Shown here piece after piece: positions 1-11,934 of a stretch of DNA of 64,000 nt. Positions within the stretch are counted from its first letter, which is position 1, and the number at the start of each line of letters is the position of its first letter. The notes beneath the pieces were generated by a model, which ran no database searches, was not told where the DNA came from, and worked only from the letters and a program-made list of their open reading frames with translations. Position numbers and translations under genes: made by a program. The stretch comes from Tolypocladium sp. Sup5 PDA-1 (lineage: Eukaryota > Ascomycota > Sordariomycetes > Hypocreales > Ophiocordycipitaceae): assembly GCA_000750105.3 (NCBI GenBank), contig JPHH03000009.1, forward strand, positions 496,001-560,000, read 5' to 3'.

Positions 1-445
1 CCCGGTGGCTTCCGGTCCGTCGTTTGTGCTTGTAGAAGCAAGTGACGAAGTGTCAGACTTCGCAGAGGGTAATGCCCCTACTGTAGCCACCGAGCTGTTG
101 GCATTCGATGACTCCGCCGGTTGAGCAGCCTCGGGTGCAGCCGTGCCGGCTGGAGATGCTGATGACTGCGCGGCCTTTTCTCTTGGTTAATGTTATTCTC
201 GTGGCTTTGTAGAACATGCTTACCTCTTGGGCATGGCCAGCGAGGATCCCGCCCAGTTGAAACTGTCGTTTATCATGGCCACGTTCCTCCATCTTGGCCG
301 AATCATCCGCAATCAGCTTGATGGAGCCAAGGACAGCCATCGTCAGAAGCAAGAGGCCAGCGAGAACCAGAGTACGGCTCCGTGTACCGGACGGCCTCGA
401 AGGGAGCCAGAGAGTGCCTACATCGCGGCCAGGCAGCTGCGACAT
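1..445 (-). CDS. Signal-anchor membrane protein with Ser/Thr/Ala-rich lumenal linker (partial, runs off the left edge)
   Basis: The reading frame starts at 445 and reads leftward in two exons, 445-224 and 165-1, joined across a 58-nt intron (donor GTAAGC, acceptor GCGCAG). The frame is kept (74 then 55 full codons) and is still open at the window edge. The N-terminus has about 28 polar and basic residues, then one strong hydrophobic segment (TLVLAGLLLLTMAVLGSIKL). This fits a type II signal anchor or an uncleaved signal peptide. After it come a charged stretch, a dibasic KR site and a low-complexity Ser/Ala/Thr/Pro linker like those of secreted or wall-bound fungal proteins. The catalytic or binding part would lie outside the window, so no function is assigned. 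The splice prediction is good; the gene identity is unknown. Confidence 0.6.
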
Positions 446-1136
446 TTCAGAGATCTGATGAGAGGAAAGCGTTGGCAATGGTGGTGTTAAGATGCGTTCC
501 AAGACAACGTTCCAAAACCGGGTTCCAAAATTGGCCCAAAAAAGAATCAGTTGCGTGTGCGGAGTGTCTGCTGTGAGGAGAGAGTCGAGTAAACACGAAG
601 TGAGGTCGTGGAGGCGTAGATGAAGTCGCTGCTCCTGCCCTGTTTGAAGGAGGGTTTCGTGACTGCCTCGGCTGGTCTCCTCCAATCCTAGTGAAGCGAG
701 CTTCATCATGAGCGATTCGTGGAAGTACATATCCTGCCTGTTTCCCGCCTGAAGTGCTTGTCGAGGCAACGGTTATCGTGGAAGCCGGCGAGAACCTTCC
801 TCTCCCATCTCAAGCATGTGACAATTGCTCTGGCACATTGCCCCTTCTTCGGTCTCCGTAGTAGCCTGCACCGTTCCCATTATGACTCCATCATGCCAAT
901 TATTAGCCATAAATCACCTCCACGACTCAAGGCAGCTGATCATCGACGGTATGTGGCCCAGATCTCTATTAGTCTCGTCATGCTTGAGACATCTCGCGTT
1001 CAGCGCCTGGCTTGGGTACGCCCCTACGCCTTCTATCTGTTCACTGCTGCCGGCCCAATATATCCAATGTGCTCGTACGTAACTTGTGTTGCTTCTTTCG
1101 CGCATGCGCAGCTGTATTTGTCGTCGACACCTGGCC
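446..1136. other. Intergenic, 691 bp
   Basis: This stretch lies between the start of the partial membrane-protein gene and the stop codon of the nicotinate phosphoribosyltransferase gene, both on the minus strand. It must hold the 3' end of the latter transcript and the promoter of the former. I see no coding pattern or repeat in it. Confidence 0.5.
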
Positions 1137-2670
1137 TTAGGCGGCTTCCTCCTTGCCCCATCGCGCCGTCTCGTCGCCATCCTTCCACTCGCGCTCCACG
1201 TAGCCGAGTTCTCGTTTGACCTTCTCGACAACCTCTCTATCTCCCGTGTTCTTTCCAGCGTTGTCACTGGGTTTCGTCAGCAATTGTGGTGGTGCAGGAG
1301 TACATCGCCGGGGATGGCTCTAGGGTAGGTGGAATGTACTGACCTGATCTTGATAGCTGGCCGCCCTGCAGCTGAGCTGATTTTAATGACAATATTCAAG
1401 GGAACCGACTTCTTTCCGGTCTTGAGATGAGTGAAGTCATTTGTCAAAAAGGTGCCGACACCGAACGTGGGCTGGAATCCGGACTCATCCGAAATTTTCT
1501 TGTACTCCAAGCAACGCTCAATGTTGAGGGAGTCGGAAAAGACAATGACCTTCTTGCCCTTGACACCTTGTTGGTCATAGTACGTCCGCATCATCTTTAC
1601 GTACTCGGCCGGATCTCCGGAATCTTGTCGCACTCCGGTGAACATCTCAGCATATGTCATCATGCTGCCGTCCGGCTTCTGGAAGGCGTCTGTCGAGACA
1701 CCGCCGTCGACGGGCCGGATAGGTTGGCTGAAGGACCTCAGGAACTCTTGGGTGCCAAATGTATCCGTCAAGGCAATTGCCAAATTCGTGCCAAAGCAGC
1801 TGACCCAATGGCGCAGCGCCTCCTCCGTCGCTCGCCTATAGTCGCCAATGATGGCTGCCGTTCCCATGAACCACTCGTGTGCCACGGTTCCCACCGGAGG
1901 GATCCCGAACCGCATGGCCAGATGTACATTGCTGGTACCCGACAGCTTCCCAGGGAGCCCTTTGGTAGCCGCTTCCTTTGACGCCTTCACAAGGCCTCGG
2001 AACACCAATGCCTGCGTGTGATAGTCACGTCGTCTCCGAGTGCCAAACTCGGACGTGATGCACCCGGCCTCCAAGAGCTGCATGCCCTTTGCAAAAGCCT
2101 GTTCCTCCTGGCCCTCGTAGTTCCAGTCCGTGTCCATGAAGCGAAAGTACGCTTCGGATGTGAGAGCCAATATGGGGATTTCATAGAGAATGGTGCCAGA
2201 CCACGTTCCCTGGATCTTGATATCAATATCGCCAATGTCCGAGTCGGCGCCCGTGTCATCGCCGACGGGCGTAAACGTCGTGAGGACTTGTTCTCTCGGC
2301 TGCAGTCGAAACTCCTGCAAGTACTCGAGGTAGTCGGGGGTAAGGTACTGGCAATGCGTCTGCAGAAATCGGTATTCGTCGACGGAGAGAGAAATGTAGC
2401 CGAGCTCTAATCGCGCAAGGTTAGACTCCCATCGCATCCGATCGAGCCGCCGTGCCCAAGCAAGCACCACTCACTTCTAATCTGCTCGTCGAGCCACTTA
2501 AAGGCAGCCCTGGAAAGCCTCTTGTCGGGAGTTCGGTTCGTAAAGGCGTAGGACACGGGGACATCTTTGAAGAACTTGAAGACGGCGCATTGCATCGTCA
2601 ACTTGTACAAGTCGGTATCGAGGAAGGAGATGACTCCCTCGGGGAATGGCGAGGAGCTATTCCAGTCCAT
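1137..2670 (-). CDS. NPT1: Nicotinate phosphoribosyltransferase
   Basis: It converts nicotinate, PRPP and ATP to nicotinate mononucleotide, the entry step of the Preiss-Handler NAD salvage route. Three exons (2670-2475, 2406-1344, 1266-1137) give 462 residues; introns of 68 and 77 nt use GTGAGT and GTCAGT donors. Family motifs are easy to see: DTDLYKLTMQ near the N-terminus, EFGTRRRRDYHTQ, HEWFMG, QDSGDP, FSDSLN and FGVGTFLTND. The third exon restores the conserved tail (ISDNAGKNTGD, then KRELGYVEREW), which supports the acceptor CCCAG at 1267-1271. Length matches fungal NPT1 proteins of about 430-460 residues. It is divergently arranged with UTP4, sharing a 687-bp upstream region. Confidence 0.95.
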
Positions 2671-3357
2671 GGTCGAAGTCTGCCGCGCGATAGTCTGCCT
2701 GTGGTGTGTTGGACTGAGAGATGCGCATTAAAGAAGCCTGCTGTACAGAGGCACGCCGAATTGGCAGAGAAAGAGTTGAGGTCGAGGCACCCTGATGGTA
2801 GAGACCGTTTGCGTCGCAGGGCGAGGTCGGAACTTCGGGTTGTGTCTCGGGACAGTGGAGAGCTCCGCGCAGTCGCAGGCAATGCCTAAAAGCGCCTCGT
2901 ATGGGGTCGCGGACAGGCAGGGAAGCGTGGGGGCTGCGGCCGAAGAGCTCGGAGTTACGTAGGTAGCAGGCAATGTCCTGACAAGGCTGAGTCACGGAGG
3001 ATGGTGAAGTGGACGAAACCGTAATCAGCCCGTGCAAAATCATCCCCTCTTGGCTCCAGGGGCGCCGGAGGGCGATGGCAGCAGGTACGTATTAGTGGGG
3101 TGGAGGGGCAGCCGTGCACTGACCACAGCTTAATTCGTCAGCGCAGGCTCGAAGAAAAAAAATCTGGACGAGGCTGGAACTTTTTCTTCCTCTGCACCAG
3201 TAGCTCATCACCCTCGACCCACGAGGCACGCATTTCGCAGCCTTGACCCTTCCGGCAACGGGCAACCGCGGCTTGAACACTCGAGCAGGCAACTGCCGAC
3301 GGTTTCGAATTTGCGGCGCGCGCGGTGCACCGAGACCGAGTCCAACGGCCCATCACC
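2671..3357. promoter_or_regulatory. Bidirectional upstream region of NPT1 and UTP4
   Basis: These 687 bp separate two divergent start codons, so both promoters must lie here. I could not identify a convincing TATA box or a known operator. The short ORFs overlapping it look like chance. Confidence 0.5.
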
Positions 3358-6066
3358 ATGGACGTCCACCGCTGCCGTTTCGTGCCTTACCAGCCGTCTG
3401 CAATCAACGCCGTGGCCTTTTCGCATCCCAAGACGAGGACCGCCAAGCACAGCTCCGTTGGGCGGCTGGCCATTGGACGGGCGAACGGCGATATCGAAAT
3501 ATGGAACCCCTCGAACGGGACGTGGCACCAGGAGCTCGTCATCCGCGGCGGCAAGGATCGCAGCATCGACGGCCTCGTCTGGATCAACGAGCCTGACCAG
3601 GAGCTCGGAGATGGCCGCGTCATGATTGGCAAGTCGCGCCTCTTCAGCATTGGCTATACATCGACCATTACAGAGTGGGATCTTGAGAAGGGAAAGCCAA
3701 AGAGGCACGCGAGCGGCCAGCATGGCGACATCTGGTGCCTGGCAGCCCAGCCCGCCGGCCCAGCAGATGGCTCAACGCCGGAGCCTCAAAACTCCAACAA
3801 GCTGATAGCCGGCACCATTGATGGCGAGTTGGTCATGTACTCGGTCGAGGACGACGACCTGCGCCTCCAGCGAGTCTTGGTCAAGTCTCCGACCAAGAAA
3901 TCGCAGATGGTCAGCATCACCTTTCAGTCCCGCAAAGTCGTCATAGTGGGCTGCTCCGACAGCACAATTCGAGCGTACGACATCGCCAAGGGTCACATGC
4001 TCCGGAGAATGACTCTCGGGTCTGATTTAGCAGGCGGCGCCAAGGACATCATCGTCTGGTCGGTCAAGTGTCTGCCCAATGGTAACATTGTGTCGGGCGA
4101 TTCCACCGGACAGATTTGTATTTGGGACGGAAAGACGTACACCCAAGCGCAAAGAATTCAAAGCCATAAGCAGGATGTTCTCAGCCTTGCGACCAGCGCC
4201 GACGGAACTGCCATCTTGAGTGGCGGCATGGACCGACGGACCATTCTCTACAAGCAGAATACTGGTGCTGGGCAGCGATGGGGCAAAGTCTGGGGCCGGC
4301 GCTACCACGATCACGACGTCAAGGCCATGGCTTCTTTCGAACACGGGCGCATCAGCGTCGTGGTTTCAGGAGGTACGGTTCCTTCACATCCATGGCCCTC
4401 TCCCACAATGCTAACCTGAATACAAGGACCTGATGCCAACCTGATGGTGGTCCCTCTCAAGGAGATGGGGCGGGAGAACCACAGAATGATGAGCAACCTG
4501 CCACAGCAACCCCCTATCATCAGCGCTTCAAATGCCAGATTCGTGGTCAGCTGGTGGGACAGAGAAGTACACGTCTGGGTCTTGCGGAAGGCGGCCAACG
4601 AGCTCTTTGAGTCTGGTGACGGCGTCGACATCAACCAGAACCGGAAGCTTCTCAAGACCATTGTCGTCAAGGGTGACTCGAACATTGCTTCTGCCACTGT
4701 CAATCAGGACGGCACACTCCTTATTGTGTCTACCGCAACAGACGTCAAGGCCTTCCGTCTCGAGCATCAAGATCCAGCCAAACCTTCAGATGTCAAAGTT
4801 CATAGCGTCGAGCTTCCCCCAAGGCTTACTCATCTCGGGGCAACGCAAGTAAAGCTGTCGCCCGATGGCAGCTGGCTGTGTTTGGTTCAGGAAGGCTCGC
4901 AGATCCTCATGGCGGGCATCGAGGTTAGCTCTGGAGCGGAGGACTCGTCATCGTCAGCCATTGCGGTCAGGCCCCAACGACTGTCTCGCCTCCGTCGGCA
5001 TATTCCCCGATACATTGCGAATGGCGGTCTGGGCAGCTACGACAGGAGCATTACGCACGTCGCTTTCAGCCCAGACTCCAAGATGGTGGCCGTCGCTGAT
5101 CTGGCCGGATATATGGACACATGGATATTGCGCGGCCACGAGGAGAGCCTGCAGAATGGAAAGGCTGTTGAGGGTGCTGATGACGCGGCTTCGTCCTCGG
5201 AAAGCGACTCTTCCGACGACGAGACCGAAGCTATCGATGCCCGTGAGCAGTGGATTCGCAACCCGAACGCGAGGCAGCTGCCCAAGCTACCCTCTGCGCC
5301 TGTCGTATTGTCCTTTGCGGACAGCGTACCCGGATCTCAAGGCCCAATGGGGACAAAAGACGAGGGCCCGGATGCTGCTAGTGACTATATTCTGGCTGCC
5401 ATCACGTCGTCTTGGAACGTCCTCGCGTTCCACCCCCGTCAAGGCTCGCTCACGCCGTGGTCTCGTCGGCATCCGCGAAAGTCTCTTCCGGCCGCGGTGC
5501 AGGACCTCTTGGACCTTCCCAAAGGAGTTCTGTGGCAGGACTCGAGGATGTGGGTTTACGGCGTGTCGTTTCTACTGATGCTGGACATGGGTCAGGATCT
5601 GCCCAAGCCCACGCTTGACGCTGATGCTGCAGCCGACTCGTTGGTGGCGCAGGGGATGAAGCGCAAGAGGACCGGACAGACCACCGGAGCTGGAGGGAAG
5701 ATGGAAGGGGAGAACCTCGCACCGCACAAGGTTCGAAAACACGGAGATGATGAGCAGTACGAGGATATAGACGTGGGCGAAACACCACGTGCGGACGCGA
5801 GCGACAGCGACGATGAGATGCCCGACGCAGACGGCGAGCTCTCTCAGCTTCGCAACGCCAACAGCGGAAATGGCGGCACTGACGAAGCTGTTTCCGCCAC
5901 CAATGAGCGCAAGAAGTGGTGGATAACTTACAAGTACCGTCCGATCCTGGGCATCGTGCCACTCAACGCGGCCGACCAGCCGCCCGAGATCGCACTGGTG
6001 GAGAGGCCGACCTGGGACGTGGAGATGCCAGAGCGGTACTTCGCCGGAAACGAGTGGGAGAGGTGA
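3358..6066 (+). CDS. UTP4: U3 snoRNP (t-UTP/UtpA) WD-repeat protein Utp4, human cirhin homologue
   Basis: Two exons, 3358-4372 and 4427-6066, are joined over a 54-nt intron (GTACGG donor, CTAAC branch, ACAAG acceptor) to give 884 residues. The start MDVHRCRFVPYQPSAI follows a strong CACCATGG context and matches the conserved HRCRF start of Utp4. Further family signatures are LAIGRANGDIEIWNP, ELVIRGGKDRSIDGL, TSTITEWDL, VSGDSTGQICIWDG, and the C-terminal KYRPILGIVPL with LVERP. Many WD repeats form the two beta-propellers typical of the family, with an acidic, Lys-rich loop around 5170-5230 and 5640-5830. Utp4 is part of the UtpA complex that binds nascent 35S pre-rRNA in the nucleolus for small-subunit processome assembly. 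Length is slightly above yeast Utp4 because of the acidic inserts. Confidence 0.95.
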
Positions 6067-9000
6067 ATGTGTCACAGAGGAGAAAAGCGCCTCTACCGTA
6101 TGAACGGGTTCGCGGCGGAGGGCTCATGACCCCTCTCGGGGGTGGATGCGGCCAGATTCCACCTTTTTGACGCGGCCGGTCTCCCTTGGGAGGCGTAGGG
6201 TAGATCCCGTCTGATGACGAATAGGCGGAGTCGGGGACGCATGGATAAAACATGTGGAGAGGGTTTCTACTGCCCTGGAAAGTAAAACTGTAGATATCAG
6301 AAATCTTTTGTAACCATGTTTGCATGTACGTGGGGGGGATGGCGGGCATGGCACGACTTGACGGGGCGGAGTTCCAAGTACTTCAGTATATTACATGCGT
6401 TGGATAGAGATTGACTTCACTTTGTGGCAGTGATACACGATGCCCCTTGTCGTGAAGGTGATGGGAGTCAACATACACTTGGTTCGGTCAGCGTCCGTGG
6501 TGTTGAGTCGGGGGCGGTGCTTGCCGGGTTCCTGTAAGCGAGCGGGCGTGAAGAGGGTGATTTTTATTGTTCACAAGTGCGGAACGCCTCAAGGCCAGGA
6601 TATTCGGCAAACTTGCCCCCATTTATGGAACGTAGCAGCATCGTGACTCCAAGCAATAGTTACGGATCGAAGCACAAAGGAGGTCGTCGACAATGGACGC
6701 ATATCAAGCGACTCCGGACCAAGTCTTCCATAGCGACCACCATATACGTACGAGTACCCTCCTCTCGGCTGGAGCAAGGCCCCCAATCACCGCCTGGACC
6801 GCAAATCCCACATGTCAGATACCCGAGCATTGGCAGGGTAATACTAGGCAAAACGTCGCGGGCGGCCCACCGGCGGGCGTGTGCGGTTAGATGTGGGCAC
6901 GCAGGGGGGTGGTGCCGGGCAGGTTACGCGCGGCCCGCCGTCATCCAGCTCGTCTCGTGCGGCGCACAGCTTCCCATTAGGACGATACGGACTGTTCGGT
7001 GACGGAATCTAGGCTTGGCTTGCTGGAGGAGGAGGCGGTGTGATCCATGAGGTTGGTCCCTGATGAGGGCTGTCGTGATCCGTGGAAGGAGCTGAGGGGG
7101 TCGAGAGATGCATGTTAGTCAACCAGAGCCTGGGTTGAAAGACGTTAGCAACCAAGGGTCCGTCCGCCGTGAGCGATGTTTCGGATGAGGGTTGAGTGGC
7201 CAGATGCTTAGTGTTGAAGCAGACGAAAGTGGAAGAATGGATGTATAAGCTCTGGGCTGCGAAGCCTGATTCTGGGCCCTGAGGCTTTGCAATTTGGCAG
7301 TGACGAGGAGGATGTGGATAGACGGCTGTCGGCAGGGGAATTCTGAACTCGGTTCTGGTAGCAAACAAGTCCAGGGTCCACAATGTTCGAGATCATCGTT
7401 GCTGGTATTAGTGCTCTGGGTTCGGAGACAGTGAGACTGACAGTGAGACTGACAGCTAACAACATCAGGGCCAAGGATGAATTTGCCCTTTGACAACGTA
7501 CTCACTTTGCGTACCTAAATTGAGTCAGGTCCATGAGACTGAATCAGGTCAAAAGGAGGCGGCTAAGTCGACTCCGTTGACGGTGGAAACCAGCCTGGTA
7601 ATAGGAGAGCACTACTCTGCATATTAGTCCGCCAACGTATGCCCGTCCTGTATATTCCGCAGAGTGGCCGCTTCCAGAAAGAAAAAAAAAACCCTCGCAG
7701 GCCGCATTCGTCCGAGTCGACGTCGGCTCACAGTGGAGTGGCAACCCGATGTCGTGCGTTGCAGTACGCAAGCCAATGGCCCGGCGCGACAGATGACGCG
7801 TCCAAGGGGCCAGGCCCGTCCCCGTGCTACCAGCACGCCCCGGCTGTGGCGGCATGAGATCGCAGCGGGCCTGTCATTGGCGGAGGGGCAAAGTGAGATA
7901 GAGTTGTCTTTGTCTTGTCTCGCTGGTGCTTGAAATGTCTGACTGATTTGGAAAAAAAGAAGAGAGGAGCGCATGCTGGCTTGCGTGTCTGCGGAGTTGG
8001 GCCGCCAGGTGGTAGGCCTGGGGGGATCGTCAGCCGGGAGCAGGACAGAGAGCGAGGGCGGATGGAGGTTGTCGTTGCCCGTGAGTGAGTTCCCTATCGC
8101 AAGCCGGTGAAGCTGCCCCGGCGCCCGCCCGTTGCTGCACGGGATGTGATGTGTAGAAGGGTTGCTGGTTGGTAGCGAACGACGTGCCCCCGTTGCGGGC
8201 TGTGGCCGCGGTCTGGGGCCCTGGGCGATGTTGCATGGCATCCGTTTTTGCACAGAGTGGGAAGAGACGCAGAATGGGTGCTCATCAATTAAGCTTAATG
8301 ACGGGTCCGTGAGAAGAAACGAAAGCATGTTCTTCTTATCTCAACGTACGGCACGGTCCCGGGTCCAGGAACGAGTGCTTGGCTGGTGGGAGTTGATGCG
8401 GTTGAGGGATGTACGCCACAGCCACCTTGGAGAGGCTGAGGCCTTGCCTGCGCCACTTGCTGCCCTTGTTGCCTGCCTGATGACATGAAAGTGACAAACG
8501 CTGCCTATCGCCGACGTCGGGACAGCTGACAATCGTCAATCGCGAATTGGCCTGTTGGTCATGAGGACTCAGGTTGTTGGATGGAGTGAGTACCTGCATT
8601 GCAGAGCTCCATTGCTCGCCCTGTGGCTGTGCACGAAGCACAGCCGTGGTACGAAGTAGTCCAACAGTGTCTGGTCCTTCGTACTGCGGCATAGGCTGGC
8701 CAGGCATCAAACAGAGGCTCTACGGACTACGGACTAGGTACATCTGATGATTCTTCTTGCCTGCCTCTCCCATGCCCAGTGCAGTGTTTGCAAATGCAGA
8801 GGCTGCTGTATGTAATAGCTCGAAGATTTTGGAGGCGAGAAACCACGCACCACGCACGTCCCCTCGCTGAGCACAGCAGACGCCGGGAGCCGCGCGGACG
8901 GCTGCTGGTGACTCGCAGGTGCGGCAAAATCTAGCCCGCGCGTACCTGCCACGCCTGTGCGCAGCTGTACAGATAGGTAAACTCTTCTCAGCGTACAGCG

Positions 9001-9694
9001 GCGGTACACGCTACCACTGTTCGTCAAACCATCAGAGCGTCCTGTCTTTAAAAGCAGTCGTCTCGAGCCCATCCAATTCTTCCATCGGCGGGAGGCACCT
9101 CGTTCAGGGCTGTGCCACCAAAGTGTACGAGTAAAGGCGAGGTAATACGTACCCGGCAAAGTGCGTGCGTTGCGCAGCGTGCCTCGTCATCGCCCTCGGA
9201 GGCGGCGTTGGGGGGGATGGGGGCAAGCCTCTGCGAGGTACCAGTACCCGTGCGGGCGTGTAAGCAGGCCGGTGGTGTCCCGGTGTAGGTACCAATGGGG
9301 TGCATTTTGTATGGCAGGGGTACTTGAATGCTACGGATCTCTTCGGCCGGGCCGGAGGAACCATTTCGAAATGTCTCCGTTACGACAGTTACAGTAGGCG
9401 CACCGCGGGCAAGCAATTGCACGGAGGTACATCGCATCCATGTATAGAGAATACATGGCGTCGCAATCGTGCTTCGCGTCCGGGTCGTCGACCAGCAGAA
9501 GCGGAGGAGGCAAGCGGGTTGCGTGGCGGATCGCGAGTGTCGCCATCACGGGGCCGAGCAGGTACCGGTACCTCGCCAGTCCCTTTTTTTCCGTCTTCGC
9601 AGCCGCCCGCGCACTACGCCAGCTAATCCCCCACGATGGGGCGCTCCGGGGCCACTGATTGGCTGCGGCGGCACAGGCTGACGCGTAAACCGCC
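6067..9694. other. Long gene-free stretch, 3.6 kb
   Basis: Between UTP4 and the leader of PNG1 I see no ORF with coding character, no paired splice sites joining plausible exons, and no RNA gene. It holds a perfect 12-nt tandem duplication (7429-7452), an A-tract at about 7682-7690 and a cluster of TACGGACTA-like motifs at 8721-8740. The UTP4 terminator and perhaps an unrecognised non-coding transcript would lie here. Confidence 0.45.
7429..7452. repeat. Tandem duplication, two perfect 12-nt units
   Basis: The unit cagtgagactga occurs twice in direct succession at 7429-7440 and 7441-7452. It lies in non-coding DNA and no function is evident. Confidence 0.7.
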
Positions 9695-10471
9695 ATGAAA
9701 GGCTCAGGACCACAGAGCGACGACGACGCCGCACACCCTCCACGGTCTCCCGAGACACCCTCTTTGCTCCTCTCCTTTGCTCTGCTCCGCTGCCTCTGCC
9801 CTCCCGCTGCCCCCCCCGCCCCCCTGTACTGCGCTGTGCTGGCTGTGTGTGTGGCCCTGCTGGGGCTCTCTGTCCATCCACGTATTCGTACGCACTCACT
9901 GGCTGGCTGCTGTCAGTCGCTCAAGCACTTGCTCGCTCACGTACCCGTTGCCCTCCATCGCTCTTTCCCCCCGTCTCCCCCATCCCATCCATCCCATCCA
10001 CCCTCGAGTCCCTCCCCGTCTGTCGACATTCCACCCAGCGTCGCCAACCGGAGGACAGCTCTAATTCGCACTTCATCTCGACGACGACAACGACCACCGA
10101 CAGCGACTTCAGTCTCGCTCTCGTCTCCAACACCCGCCGCCTCCGACGACCCCGGCGACGACACTGAGCGGCACCGGGCGGCAATTCCCTGTGGCGACTT
10201 GCGAGGCCTACGCATCATCCCAGCTGACGACAGCGACCACGACCACGCCTACGCCTACGCTTGTCGGGTCCCGCTCCCGCCTGGCCACGACGCCTCGCCT
10301 CAACGCCTTTTCTCACGACGCTTCGCCCAGCAATCCGCAACTTCTTCCTATCCTCTTCTCCCCCATCACCGCCTGCGCATCGACGCCGCCTGATCGAATA
10401 ACTACCCACCGTCGCCGCCGTCAACCCATTCGGTCCTGCGCAAGACTCCTTCGAGCCACCCTTCTTCCACC
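9695..10471 (+). promoter_or_regulatory. C/T-rich leader and promoter of PNG1 with upstream ATGs
   Basis: The 780 bp before the PNG1 start are strongly pyrimidine-biased, with runs such as catcccatccatcccatcc near 9980, typical of core promoters and long 5' leaders in filamentous fungi. It contains several upstream ATGs in different frames; the longest, 9695-10393, is low-complexity Pro/Ser/Arg and not a convincing protein. If the transcript starts early, these would act as uORFs. Confidence 0.4.
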
Positions 10472-11934
10472 ATGGCGGGCCGAGGCACCCCCTTCAGCCC
10501 GGAACCGTCGTCGGACGACCAGTATGGCGAGGAATGGGCACACGACCTGCGGATCCGGTTCGAAGGCCTCCTGCGGGACAAGCGCATGAACGACCTGCGC
10601 TCTTGTTCCCGCCATCACTCTCCCGGCGAGCACTCGCCCGGCTTGGTAGAACGAGCCTCGAGCGCCAACCTCCGCGGCCACGCCTCTCTCGACGACGGTC
10701 GACCTGCCACATCCCACGGGCCCGCGACTCCGCCCTCATACTCGTGCATCAGACATCTCCCCAAGATCCCGACCGCGCCAGCGACTGGCGACCGCGACTC
10801 GCAAAAGTACCGTAACCTCCTCATCAGCCTATCACTGACGCCCACCAAGTACGAAAACCCGGGTCTGTTGGACGAGGCTCTCCAGACCATCCCCCTCGAC
10901 CGCATCTATGGCGAGGCCGAGGAGGAGTGCCAGGTGTTGCAGGCTGAAGCCGAGAGCATGGGCGATGGGCGCAAACCTGAATGGGGATATCAGGACTGCG
11001 TCATCAGGGCGCTCCTCCGGTATGTCATATTCCCTTCTTCATGCTCTCCCATTACATGGTCTAGTCTCTAACACAGCGCACTAGATGGTTCAAGCGATCC
11101 TTCTTCACCTGGGTCAACAACCCCCCGTGCCCCGTCTGCCTGTCGCCGACGATTGCGCAGGGAATGACGGCGCCGACCCCGGAAGAGAGCGCTTGCGGGG
11201 CTCTCCGAGTAGAGCTGTACCGCTGCTCCGCCCAGAACTGCGGTGCCTACGAAAGGTTCCCGCGCTACGGCGATGTGTGGCGGCTGCTTCAGACCCGCCG
11301 GGGCAGAGTCGGGGAATGGGCCAATTGCTTCAGCATGCTGTGCCGTGCCGTCGGTGGCAGAGTGCGATGGGTGTGGAACGCCGAGGATCACGTCTGGACC
11401 GAGGTCTACTCGGAGCACCAACGACGATGGGTCCATGTAGACGCCTGTGAGGAGGCCTGGGACAATCCTCGACTCTACACGGACGGCTGGGGCAAGAAGA
11501 TGTCCTACTGCGTCGCATTCTCCATCGACGGAGCCACGGATGTCACTCGACGATACGTCCGCAAGAGCGAAGACGCCAACGAGCGCACTCGATGCCCCGA
11601 GGAAGTCATGCTCTACATTATGCAAGAGGTCAAGAACCTGCGTCGCGCCAACATGAGCAAGGACGAACGATTCCGACTCGAGAAGGAGGACCAGCGGGAA
11701 GATCAGGAGCTGCGCGGATACGTCGTGGCGTCCATCGCCCAAGCCGTCACCGACCTGGTCCCCGGGGCGTCGAGCTCGTCTACTGCTAGCCGAACCCCCG
11801 GAACGCCGGGCCGGGACGTGAAGGTGCCCGCCGAGCAGCCCGGACGACAAACGGGATCGGCAGAGTGGATGATGGCGCAGCAGCAATCCCGCAACCGACA
11901 GTACCAACCGCCCCGCGGCCCCGACCAGCACTGA
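10472..11934 (+). CDS. PNG1: PNG1, peptide:N-glycanase-like protein with the catalytic cysteine replaced by valine
   Basis: Two exons (10472-11019 and 11085-11934, intron 65 nt with GTATGT donor and CTAG acceptor) encode 465 residues after a CCACCATGG start. The centre is a transglutaminase-like fold: a zinc-binding pair CPVC and CSAQNC, then GRVGEWANCF, EDHVWTEV and WVHVDACE. Active cytosolic PNGases have GRCGEW with a nucleophilic Cys (Cys191 in yeast), His and Asp. Here Val258 (codon 11308-11310) sits at the Cys position while His285 and Asp302 are kept with exactly the yeast spacing (27 and 17 residues). Established knowledge: Neurospora PNG1 is likewise enzymatically inactive yet needed for polarity. 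The protein is therefore probably a structural scaffold rather than a deglycosylase. The N-terminal 80 residues and the C-terminus are disordered. Confidence 0.93.

Noticed and set aside
7624..8328. 234-residue minus-strand frame
   Set aside because: No start context, no recognisable motif and comparable frames on the other strand; most likely chance.
9695..10393. 232-residue plus-strand frame before PNG1
   Set aside because: Low-complexity Pro/Ser/Arg sequence from a C/T-rich leader; ends before the real PNG1 start.
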